DNA from: Coenobita brevimanus
Lineage: Eukaryota; Arthropoda; Malacostraca; Decapoda; Coenobitidae
Assembly (NCBI GenBank): GCA_032717465.1
Contig: CM064715.1
Span: 41,351,659 to 41,415,658, forward strand
DNA length: 64,000 nucleotides
Direction: 5' to 3'
Below, in pieces: positions 54,836-64,000 of the stretch. Position 1 is the first letter of the stretch; the number at the start of each line of letters is the position of its first letter. Below the pieces are notes generated by a model, which was not told the origin of the DNA, did no database searches, and was given only the letters and a program-made list of their open reading frames with translations. The position numbers were made by a program, and so were the translations under genes.

Positions 54836-55669
54836 TCTACTACTGTTGTTATCATTTTAATATCAGTATTAACTTAAACCAAACTACCAAACATTACTGG
54901 CACCTGGGAGACTGGACAACTGTGTAAGGTCTTTGGACAGAATTCAGCATATATTTGTCTATAACCATCCTTGGCCCACAACCTTGTGCTAAAGGGTAAG
55001 CTTTAGTTTATCATGTTTTCCAGCATAGTGAAATATATGTCATGTGGGGGTGATACCACTAATGACATGTTTCTGCCATGGCCACTCTATGTTGTACTTG
55101 ATTCCTCACAAGGACCGTGAAAACTGTCATGACAGATACAGCTGCATTCCACTATAATACCACATTTTTACACTAATGATTCAGTCCATATAGTAAAGTG
55201 AAACATCTCTAATCCAGCACTAAGTAATGTAAAACCTGATTCATCCAGACTTAAATCAGATTGTCATGTTTTTGAAGGGGAATAAAGAAAGCATTTGTAA
55301 AACTACGACTGACCTTAGAAAATCAGATGCATAGGTTTGTTGCTGCACCACCTATCTCTCACATGCAACCTATTGTTCGTAAAATTTTATCTTTTTACTA
55401 TAAAAGCTCCTTTCTAAGGTTAATAAAATATTCTGATGGTAACAGGTCTAAAATTTAAAAAGGCCTCATATTATTCCAGAGAGTAATTGAGACTCTTTAA
55501 CTCCCTAACTGTGGTAGTCCTTCATGAACTGAATAAAATCATTTAGTGGTAGGAAGAACAGAATTTTTAAAAGGCATTATTGCAGTGAATGTGTTAATAT
55601 TGTAGTGCATTGTTGAGCATAAACTGTATGAAATTACTGAATAGACCCTTGTACCACAGTATTGCTATC
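54836..55669. other. Unassigned spacer
   Basis: Nothing recognised. Confidence 0.4.
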
Positions 55670-56750
55670 ATCTTCATCATCCTGACCATTTTTCCCACCT
55701 AAGTGTGGGGTGAGGCAGGAGCCAAAAATGAAATAGAAAATACAGAATGAAACTGGGAGAACTGTCAACAGCGAGAATAGTGAAACAGATGATACAATCA
55801 TTCATACATCATTCACCCCCTGGATTCCTGTCACCACAAGCCAAATAATGTACACATTTGTTTTTCTCTACAGATATGCATTGACATATATCTGCCATTT
55901 GAGTCTTTCCATTGACTATGATGTTAACCCACTGATGCCTAGAGTTCTTTAAAAAGGATGGAATTAGACACTAAAAAATAAATAAATGGGGGAACCCAAA
56001 GATACAGACAAATGACCATTGTGGCTATGAGCCAGTAGCAGGAGGGCAGCTTGTTAAGTACCCTTCCAGTAAAATACCACACAAAGAAACCCTGAGCACT
56101 AAGGGATTAAGAAAATGAGTGCCAAACCCTTGTCACCTACTTCTCCAGACATTCTTCATCCAACTAACTCCATCCTCTGTCACTTTCATATCATGCTTTT
56201 TTGTATGCTCCTTTATCACATCCATCTACAGTCTTCTTGGCCTACCATGCCTCCTTCCACTTTCAAATCCACTTACATATACCCTTTGTGTGACTGTCTA
56301 CATCCTTTTGTGCCATATGACCAAACTATCTGCTCACACTCACTTCTGCCCTTCCACTCTCAAACCCATTTACATATACCCTTTGTGTGACTGTCTACAT
56401 CCATTTGTGCCATATGACCATTCTAGCTGCTCACACTCACTTCTGCCCTAATATCAGTACATTTTCTTATTCCATACATTTCACTGTTCATATTCTTATT
56501 TTATTCACTCTGTGCTCTCCACACACATATTCCAACAGTCTCACTTCCATTGTTCTTACTCTTTTTTTTTTTCACACCCATATTTTAGTAAAGTCTCACA
56601 CCCATATATTAGTGTGGACACAAGCATACCTTCATGCCATCTCCTTGCAGCCTCCACACTCTCCTCTGTTTCATAACAGTGAAAACGTAACATCATCTGC
56701 ATTTTTTCCCTGTGCTACTCTTCACCCCCTCGACATGTTTTTTTTTTTTC
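55670..56750 (-). pseudogene. RTE-C-related LINE 3' part, degenerate
   Basis: CATCATCCTGACCATTTTTC at its left resembles the RTE-C 3' end. 56200-56640 aligns with 53040-53360 (C-terminal coding region), for example CTTCTTGGCCTACCATGCC. A ~106-bp tandem duplication lies at about 56235-56450. A TTAA-flanked element splits it at 55928-56106. Confidence 0.65.
55928..56106. mobile_element. piggyBac-like MITE 3 (TTAA-flanked, 179 bp)
   Basis: TTAA lies at 55924-55927 and 56107-56110. The ends CCCACTGATGCCTAGAG and, in reverse, TCCCTTAGTGCTCAG are imperfect inverted repeats. Too short to encode anything. Confidence 0.65.
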
Positions 56751-56754
56751 CCCC

Positions 56755-56836
56755 TCCATGCACCTTCATTGGTAACCTAATGGCAGCCATTCAAACTGCT
56801 CAATCTCTAGCAGCCTGTCTATTTCACAGTTGCAAT
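56755..56836 (-). mobile_element. RTE-D 3' end scrap
   Basis: TAACCTAATGGCAGCC and CAATCTCTAGCAGCCTGTC match 42105-42160. Very short, degenerate. Confidence 0.55.
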
Positions 56837-56842
56837 ATTTAA

Positions 56843-57591
56843 CCCGTCACGTCCCGAGCACTTTCGCACCTCCGACACCCCCCAGTCCCGAGGATTTTTG
56901 GAAAAATTATTTTTTGGCTAAAACCTCCGCTTTTGATGAGAAACATCGAAATTTCGTAGAGAAATCGCTCACCTGAGGTTTAAAATACTCGATACAGGTA
57001 GGAGTACCTCCTTACCTTACAGGGTTTTCTATCAGGCTGGTTGCAAAGAAAACGAGTTCTGTGGGAGGATAACTATTCCACACCACTCCTAAACGGTATT
57101 TATTTATTTATTTGGTACGAATTTATATGTAGTATTAGAGTATATTGGTTTTCAAACAGTAATATAGGCATTATAAGCATTGTTTCACTCACTAACTCAT
57201 CACCATTCCTGACCTTCTTTTGCCACATTACCTGATCATCATTTCTGACTGTTTCTTCCTCTAATGCTATGTAAACTTTGTCCTCCACATTGTCATCGAT
57301 TGGGGAATCACTCTGGCCCTGAATGTTTTTATTGGCCAGGTCACTGGTAACAGGTGAATTGCTGAGACAATGGGGGGGGGGAAGGTTATGCAGTGTAAGG
57401 CATTGTACCTGCTTGGCATCTTGTAGAGGAATAGAGGAAGGTGTCCCGTGTATAAGTACGAAAAATCACGCGCGAAAATTGAAAATTGTGCAAATTAGGG
57501 ACCTTGCAATTGCACAACGTACCAGTACGTCGTCGGGACTGGCAAATGCAAAATGTTGCAACGTACCCATACGTCGACGGGATGGGGCGGG
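56843..57591. mobile_element. piggyBac-like element 4 (TTAA-flanked, 749 bp)
   Basis: TTAA lies at 56839-56842 and 57592-57595. Ends CCCGTCACGTCCCGAGC and, in reverse, CCCGCCCCATCCCGTCG. Two subterminal copies of GCAACGTACC/CGTCG-type sequence lie at 57515-57580. On the minus strand 57288-57170 reads VYIALEEETVRNDDQVMWQK, an acidic stretch like piggyBac N-termini, but only 60 codons. Confidence 0.8.
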
Positions 57592-57595
57592 TTAA

Positions 57596-58184
57596 AGGTG
57601 GAGATGAACCACAGGCCCCACTTGCACCCCCCAAACCCAGACAGGGGTGACTGGGGACAACCCCAGACCCATAGCCCCACTGATGGAGCTTGTCCCATGT
57701 CTCCTCTCTTTGCTATTCGTGGGGGCAATATCTTCTAACTGCATGCCCTTCTTGACATAAAACCCTATGTCCAAGTAGGGTATGAAGTGTGGTGGGTGTG
57801 CATGTAGTGTATTCAACAGTGGACAGTTAGAGAAATGTGTTTGCAAGAGTATGCTGGTCTACTGTCTGTGTTAGACATGAAAAAGATCAGCAAAGGAATC
57901 AGGAGCCAGTCCTGAGGGAAATGGAAGCTCCAGCCCTCCCTGTCATCAGTCAGTCTTCCCATCCTCTTCAGGAGTACTTCTGAGATTGACTGGAGCTACA
58001 GCATACTTCCTGTTTGTTTGTTTGTTTTATTAGTGTCCTTATCCCATCCATGGGTGAGAAAACGACATCAGGAAAATGCTGCTGCTGCTCATGATAATAA
58101 TGATTCTATTACTGCACTGCAGTACTGAAAACTCCTTCATCAATTTAAGGCTCCATTCATTAGCACATCACACTAGGCATTACG
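57596..58184. other. Unassigned spacer
   Basis: Short GC-rich segment at 57600-57720, otherwise nothing recognised. Confidence 0.4.
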
Positions 58185-59640
58185 TTCACTCTTCACAACC
58201 ACCTTTTCTCTAACAGTACTTACCTTTCCATTACAACCATGCCACTCACAGACATTCACAAAACTGTGATTCATTCTGCAAAGATCCTGTTCACTGTTAG
58301 CAAGTGACACAGCATTATCTGCATAAATCAGATTTGAGATACTTTACCTATTTCCGTGCATCACCATCCCTTCTGCTTTTTCCACAACTTTAGTTCTAAT
58401 ATATGGAAGTGAAGTTTGGACTTTTGTGGAGAGACAAAAATCAGGAGCGGGAAGGGTGGAAAAGATATATGGGAATAGTTACTTAGAGTGACAAAAACTT
58501 CTGAAGAAGTTTATGTTTGTTGTGGTTCTAATGTGGATGTTCTGAAAATTGTTAGGAGGAGTACTCCGAAATGGTTTGACAACATAGGGTGGAAAGTGAG
58601 AGATTGATTAGGGGGTGTATGTGAGTGTGGTTGAATGAGAGGGATATTGAAGGTGACATGAGGGGAGACTGCTTATAAGGTGGAAGGAGGGGAAGGTAGA
58701 GGGAAATCAAGAGAGAAGAAGAGAGGAGAGGAGAGGGTGACTAAGGAAGGAGTAGAAGGATGGGGTGGAAAGGTGTATGAACCTGGTGATGTGGGATGGA
58801 GAGAGGGCCACTTGATTGCAGAGGACAGGGTGATGGAGAGGTAATTTGTTCTTTCCCACTCCATTCATGATTTAAAGCATCTGGCCACAGCAAGTTTTAT
58901 TCTCTCAAAATCCCATCCATAAACAGATATTTTAACCACCACGCAGACCTCACAGACTCGTTTCATCCCAACAAAACTAAGAAAAAAAAAAAAATTCACA
59001 TAAAACATCCACCAACTTGACTTGAGAACTCAACACTTTTCCATCCACACCATACATATGTAAAATATTCCGTAACCTTTATCAGTTCTCCTTATACACT
59101 TTTTTGCCAGATCTGTAAATGGCAAATATATCTTTCTCACATGCTTTCTCCATCTTTTTTTAAACCACAATTTCCTAATCCACACAACCTATCTCCCCTA
59201 AAACCACCTTGCTGATCACTCGCCCAACTTTCTGATGTATTCCATACTTTCTCTTTTGTTCCTCCATATCCCTGTCCTTGAACACTTAGCAGACATATCC
59301 TATGATAATTTTGCACTCACTTCAATGACCTTCACTATTTTATAAGGGCACAGTCACAGCCATATTCACATCACGGGTACAACTCCATTCATCCAGGCTT
59401 TCTGGCATATTTTCACTAAACATTTAATTCCAGTCTCCACTGAGTTACATATCAGCATACAGATATACTTCATCACCTGTTACTCTCCCATTCTTCAACA
59501 TCTTGATAATATTTTTCACTTCTGGCAGTGTTACATTCTCAGGCACCAGATTCTCTCTTTGTGCCCCATCAAAACCAGCTATGTTCATCACCCTTCAGCT
59601 CATCATTCCCACTCATCAGCTCTTCCAAATAGGCTATACT
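58185..59640 (-). pseudogene. RTE-C-like LINE, degenerate, split by an RTE-B-like insertion
   Basis: Minus-strand traces at 58205-58390: SNLIYADNAVSLANSEQDLC (catalytic YADN). On the other side, 58915-59610 holds KYLFMDGILRE and the fingers region, with similarity to 53800-54600. The RE-KT codons on either side of 58391-58904 show that the plus-strand fragment split one copy. Heavily mutated. Confidence 0.65.
58391..58904 (+). mobile_element. RTE-A/B-like 3' fragment inserted in the RTE-C-like copy
   Basis: Plus-strand trace LIYGSEVWTFVERQKSGAGR, then a stop-rich C-terminal region and VGWREGHLIAEDRVMER, parallel to GSEAWTLQEGNKSRVRAVE and the end of RTE-A. No GATA tail is left. It is older than the 13.2 kb copy. 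Confidence 0.65.
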
Positions 59641-59829
59641 TTAAATCTGTTCTTTATTTTACTTTCATGTTTTTGTATTTTTTTACTCTCATCCCTTACC
59701 TTTCACTCCTTTTTTTTTTTTTTTTCACCCCAACCTCTTTCTTATATTTTTGCACATTTAAATTTAGAGACCATTGACCACTTGCAAGTGCAGGTCATTT
59801 CATTTGATACAGTACTCCATATGTCACAA
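59641..59829. other. Unassigned, T-rich
   Basis: T run at 59711-59725; nothing else. Confidence 0.4.
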
Positions 59830-60110
59830 CCTTGAGCCATTTCCCTGTTCATTTCCCAAGCCCAAAGGGTCGCCATGCACAGCCTCACTCCACATCATCC
59901 TCAGTCTGCCTCCGCATTCTTCCATCCACATTCACACCTGTGACCCTCCTCAGCCAGTCTCCTTCCCCTCTCCTATCAGCATGTCCAAGTGTTCTCAACC
60001 TAACAGTTTGCATCACTTTTCTAATATTTCTTGTCAAGTCTCTCTCACACCAACTACTTTCATTTCTGTTATTCCATCCAAATTACTTCTCTAGCTTCAT
60101 AGTACAGTAG
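59830..60110 (-). pseudogene. RTE C-terminal fragment of a further subfamily
   Basis: The reverse strand reads VRTLGHADRRGEGDWLRRVT and GVNVDGRMRRQTEDDVE, resembling the LRWFGHVERM block of RTE proteins but not closely any subfamily A-D. Degenerate. Confidence 0.55.
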
Positions 60111-60257
60111 GATCACTCATAATGTGCTCTCCTTTAATGGTGACTGCCTGTAGTATGGTGGGGTGTTGGCCAGTTTTTAAGCATTACCACAACATGGGTA
60201 GATTCACTGCATAGGCCCAAACAAGCCCAGATATTGCAGTGTCAGCCACAGCATGAA

Positions 60258-60610
60258 TGTATAGCGAATCCTTATTATATGATGAACCGGATCATTTATA
60301 CGATGATGAAAAATTAGACCTTGCTTCAATGTGGTAGCGTTTTCATGATCTTGCATGAAGCCTCTCTGGTCAGTGTACAATTGCTATTTTCACATATATG
60401 ATAGCTCAAGTGCAAGCCTACAGTCATTGGCTTGTTCCAAAATGGCCTTTGAACTCAGTGCTATTGGGTTTGTTACTGATGGAACAATAATGTGGTGCTG
60501 GAGTTCAGATAGCATGCGAAGTGCATTGAAGTGAAACAACTACCAATTCTGGAGTTAGAAACTTGTTTTTAGACTTATTTTTGCTGGTAAGCAGCAAGTG
60601 AAGTCAGGCA
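60258..60610. mobile_element. MITE, truncated copy of the 5.4 kb family
   Basis: ATATGATGAACCGGATCATT at 60277 and TTGATGGAACAATAATGTGG-like blocks at 60474 match 5375-5640. The right end is lost near 60610. Confidence 0.75.
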
Positions 60611-60831
60611 TATGAGGCAGGGAGGTCGGGGGGAAGACAGCAGCCTCTCCAGACCTGGAAAATGTTTTTTCCGGGGCAAAAGCTGATTTTTCAGGACAGA
60701 TCATTCTGATAGAGTACTGGTACCTTTAAAAGGAATTATGCTTAAAGCTGTTAGAAACCTTCCATTATTAAGAAGATAATATTCATGTGTGAGGGCAAAC
60801 TGACTTACTAGTAATTGTTTTGGTGTTGGTC
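60611..60831. other. Unassigned spacer
   Basis: Nothing recognised. Confidence 0.4.
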
Positions 60832-61212
60832 TATCTGTCTATCTATTGCCAGACACCATATCCCATAAGGGGTTGCTGTTTTTCTTTAAGTTAGTTGTTT
60901 TATGGAGAGGGGCACTAACCCTTCACCAACCCGCTTTCTGGCACATAGGGAACACACATGGGTTGGTTATATGGTTACCACCCAGCACTGAAAATGGTTT
61001 CCTGGCTTACAGGAAACCATTAGGCTTGTCACTCAATGTAATGCCACCTGAAGAGGAAAGAAGAGAGCTAAAAAGTGATAGGAAAGATGGGATAAATAGA
61101 AAATGAGGAGGGCAGACACAGCAGAAGAACAATAAAGATGAAGGAAGAAGTAGGCAGCACTACATCAAGTGAGTGGATGATGATCACCACCTCCTACCAC
61201 ATTCCTTACTCC
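60832..61212 (-). mobile_element. RTE-tailed SINE-like repeat, full copy (minus)
   Basis: Read on the minus strand it matches 24300-24683 along its length. Its 3' end (plus strand TATTGCCAGACACCATATCC) is again the RTE-B-like terminus with a (TATC/TGTC)n tail at 60830-60845. Confidence 0.75.
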
Positions 61213-61309
61213 TATCAGTTTTTATATGAATACAAATCTGAACATGAGATTTTAAGCATATAAATTATGTACATATATATTTTATAGAGCTATATACTGT
61301 ATTATATAT

Positions 61310-61650
61310 AATGCCAGATGCCTTAATCCCTTAAGGGGTGGCCACAAACAAATCACCTCCATGTCGTCCTGTCCAACGCTATTTCACTGCCATGCTTCCA
61401 GGTCACACTCCCTTCTCTCATATACTTCTCCACAACATCCCTCCATCTCATCCTTGGCCTCCCCCTCCCCCTACCCCCCCTCCACCTCACTCACATACAC
61501 TCTCCTCATCAGTCTCTCACTCTCTATCCTCTCCACATGATCAAACCACCTCTGTGTGTTTCTCCTAACACTTCCTATCACATCCACATCCACACCACAA
61601 TGCTCCTTAATTTCCTTATTTGTCAGTGTGTCTCTCCATGTGACTCATCA
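61310..61650 (-). mobile_element. RTE-B 3' fragment
   Basis: ATGCCAGATGCCTTAATCCC starts the 3' terminus. It encodes degraded C-terminal residues and is 5'-truncated at about 61650, next to the RTE-A tail. An AT-rich segment at 61216-61309 precedes it. Confidence 0.8.
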
Positions 61651-61651
61651 T

Positions 61652-64000
61652 CTAACTATCTATCTATCTACCTATAGCCCGAAGCCCTAATCCCGCAAAG
61701 GGTGACTGCAGACAAAACACCTCCAAGTCGCTCTATCACCCACCATTTGACTGCCTTCCCCCAGCTCACTCCCTCCTCCCTCGTATACCTCTCATCTCCA
61801 TCCCTGCACCTCATCCTCGGTCTTCCCCTTCCTCTCCCACCCTCCACTTCACCTGCATGCAGTACACCCTCTTAGTCATTCTCTCATTCTCCATTCTCTC
61901 CACATGTCCAAACCACCTCAATGTATTTCTCCTAATTTTCTCAACCACATCCACATCCACCGCACAATGTTCCATCACTTCTTCATTTGTCAACCTGTCC
62001 CTTCATGTCACTCCACATGCTCCTCTCAAGTAACTCATTTCTGCTGTTCTCACTCTTGACTTGTTCCCATCTAGCAAGGTCCACGCCTTGCTTCCATACG
62101 TCAGTAGGGATCACAATATTATCGTGCAGTGACTTCTTAACTTCCATACTCACCTCCCTATTTCTCATCACTGCTTTCAGTGAATCAACAATCTTCCTTC
62201 CCTGCTGTACCTTTTCAAGCACTTCAACCCCCAAAGTTCCATCCTTACTCATCACACTACCCAAGTACTAGAATGCACTCACATTCTCCATATCCTCACC
62301 ATCCAACCTCACTGTGCATTCTGTGACTTCATTCCTCTCAAACACCATAATTTTACTCTTGTTTACATTAACTTTCAGATTCTTCTTCCTACACACTGTC
62401 CCAGATTCATTCACCAAACCTTGCAGCTCCCATTCATCTTCACTCAACAATACTGTATCATCAGTAGGCAGCAACACCAGAATCTTCCACATCTCACCCT
62501 CATTCATTAAAGCCACCCCCACATCCACTGCCCTACCTTGGACCTCCTTTACAGCCCTAGCCATGTATATATTTAACAGCCATGGAGACATCACACATCC
62601 CTGTTTCAGTCCCACATTTAGATCAAAGAACTCACTCAGCTCACCATCCATTCGCACCGTAGCCCTAGCTCCTTCGTACATACTCTTCACAGCACCCAAC
62701 AATTTCCCCTCCATTCCATAATTATATTCTGAATACCTTCCACATACCTTGCCTATCTACTGTATTCTGTCATAAGCTTTCTCCAAGTCCATGAAGGCAG
62801 CATACACTTTCTTTCCCTTCTCTAGATACTTCTCCACTAAACATCTTAGAACAAATATCTAATCTACACACCCTTTTCCCTTCCTAAATCCCCCTTGTTC
62901 TTCTCCAACTAGCTCCTGTTATATGCCTAACCCTGTCAGTGAGTATTCTACCATATGTTTTTCCAGTCGCTAAGAAGGCAAATACCCCTATGGTTCCCAC
63001 ATACTTCTCTCTCCCCTTTTCCTTTGTATAAAGGAACAATTATACCTGATTTCCAGTCCTCTGGAACCCTTCCCTCTTCCCAAGCCATTCTACACGACTT
63101 CCATATCCACTCCACAACAATCTCATCCCCATACTTCAGCATTTCACCACACACTTCATCAATTCCTAGGGCCTTTCCCATCTTGATTTTCCTCATTGCT
63201 TCCACTACTTCTGCCCTACTGATCTCTTCCTCCTTTCTCTCATCTCTTCTTCTCCCAGCCATTCCCCAACCACTTATACTCGCACTGCTCTCACTCTCCA
63301 CATTAAACAAATCCTCAAAGTGCTCCTTCCATCTCCTCAATTTTTCTTTCTTTTCCACCAACAATCTATTATTTCCATCTTTCACTCCCCTACTGTTTCC
63401 TCTTTCACACTGTCTTACTTTCTTTACCTCCTTCCAATACAATTTCTTACTCTCCCTCCATTTTACACTCAGATTCCTCCCAAATTCTTCATCCACTTTC
63501 TTCTTACTCTCCTTCACCAATCTCTTCACTTCCCTTCTCCTGCTCACATATACCTCTCTCTTCTCTCTCTCATCTTCTCCCCTACATCTACTTCACCAAT
63601 CTCTTCATTTCCCTTCTCTACCTCACATATACCTCTCTCTTCTCTCTCTCATCTTCTCTCCTACTTCTACTCACTAGCCATTCACTATATGCCTTCTTCT
63701 TTTGTTCCACAGCTCGTTTCACCTCATCATTCCACCATGCTGTCCCTTGCACACCCCAGCATCTCCTCCTCACTCCACAAACCACCTCACACACAGCACC
63801 TATCTCTTCCTTGAATATCTTACATACATCTTCACCCCATCCATCAGCTCTAACTCATACCTTCCCATCTTTCTTCCACTATGCTCTTACACTCTGCCAT
63901 TTTCTCATTATCTTGCAACTTCTACAGTCTTCTCACAGGAGCTGTTTCCTCCTCTTTCCCTTCGTCTTTTTCACCCATTTTCTTTGCAGCCTTACCTTGG
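61652..64000 (-). mobile_element. RTE-A LINE, longest copy, runs off window
   Basis: (CTAT)n at 61655-61675 is followed by TATAGCCCGAAGCCCTAATC. The minus strand continues through RT into the linker upstream of it. A 78-bp tandem duplication (63515-63592 and 63593-63671) lies in the linker. Confidence 0.9.
61811..63900 (-). pseudogene. RTE-A reverse transcriptase and linker, broken
   Basis: From the 5' side: a linker (63750: CWGVQGTAWW and NDEV residues), then REVKRLVKESKKKVDEEFGR (63530), KEKLRRWKEHFEDLFNVESE (63330) and DWKSGIIVPLYKGKGEREVC (63050). The palm follows with GLKQGCVMSPWLLNIYM (62620). The catalytic motif reads LPTDDTVLL rather than FADD. The C-terminal frames end at 61811. At least four frame breaks occur, near 62940, 62760, 62270 and 61990. 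Together with the 6.1 kb copy it shows the family's order from linker to C-terminus. Confidence 0.85.

Noticed and set aside
7742..57738. Search for CRISPR arrays, rRNA or bacterial operons
   Set aside because: The regular repeats here are microsatellites, tandem duplications or coding repeats. Nothing has repeat-spacer architecture, rRNA similarity or bacterial gene organisation.

Overview
This is a eukaryotic, almost gene-free stretch of animal genome made of layered transposable elements. There are no rRNA genes, bacterial-style operons, CRISPR arrays or recognisable conserved host genes. The mix of RTE-like, jockey/CR1-like and L2-like LINEs, Tigger/pogo, mariner, Tc1, piggyBac-like, hAT and Academ-like DNA transposons, tRNA-derived SINEs and abundant (GATA)n, (CT)n and (GT)n microsatellites suggests a repeat-rich invertebrate, most likely an arthropod such as a decapod crustacean. 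The species call is inference from composition only.

Layout. 1-2772: 3' part of a hAT element carrying a foldback MITE and a Tigger-like element. 2752-4428: a decayed coding region with eight 14-residue tandem repeats, split by a short RTE insertion. 5.3-14.3 kb: TA-flanked MITEs, RTE copies of two subfamilies (A on minus, C on plus), and unassigned spacer. 14.3-21.8 kb: an RTE copy split by a 6.5 kb Academ-like transposon with ~160 bp inverted repeats and an ATA target duplication; its protein has an XPG/FEN1-like nuclease region and a Cys-rich CXC tail. A jockey-type LINE lies inside that transposon. 22.4-26.7 kb: SINE-like repeats, a broken Tigger, and an intact Tc1-like element (338 aa, D-D-35-E). 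27-31.6 kb: the best preserved LINE (RTE-D, RT plus PHD-like finger) abutting a jockey-type LINE. 31.6-36 kb: an L2/CR1-like LINE split by a Tigger-like element, a second jockey-type fragment carrying a SINE, and a tRNA-derived SINE. 36.2-41.2 kb: RTE fragment, mariner, MITE, (GT)33, L2-like LINE tail, SINE. 42-46 kb: RTE-D fragments and unassigned DNA with one unidentified minus-strand ORF. 46.3-52.3 kb: a degenerate Tigger carrying a second Tigger in its leader and a piggyBac-like MITE in its coding region, then rearranged RTE-D pieces and a Tigger-like MITE with a piggyBac-like insert. 52.5-64 kb: RTE-C, RTE-B and RTE-A copies with two more TTAA-flanked elements; the last RTE-A copy runs off the window.

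How the parts relate. RTE copies are the likely machinery for the SINE-like repeat at 24.3, 52.5 and 60.8 kb, which ends in the same 3' sequence and (GATA)n tail. TA-flanked MITEs probably depended on Tigger/pogo transposases, and the TTAA-flanked ones on a piggyBac transposase not present here. Only the Tc1-like element keeps both inverted repeats and an uninterrupted transposase. The nested insertions give a relative age order at several places.
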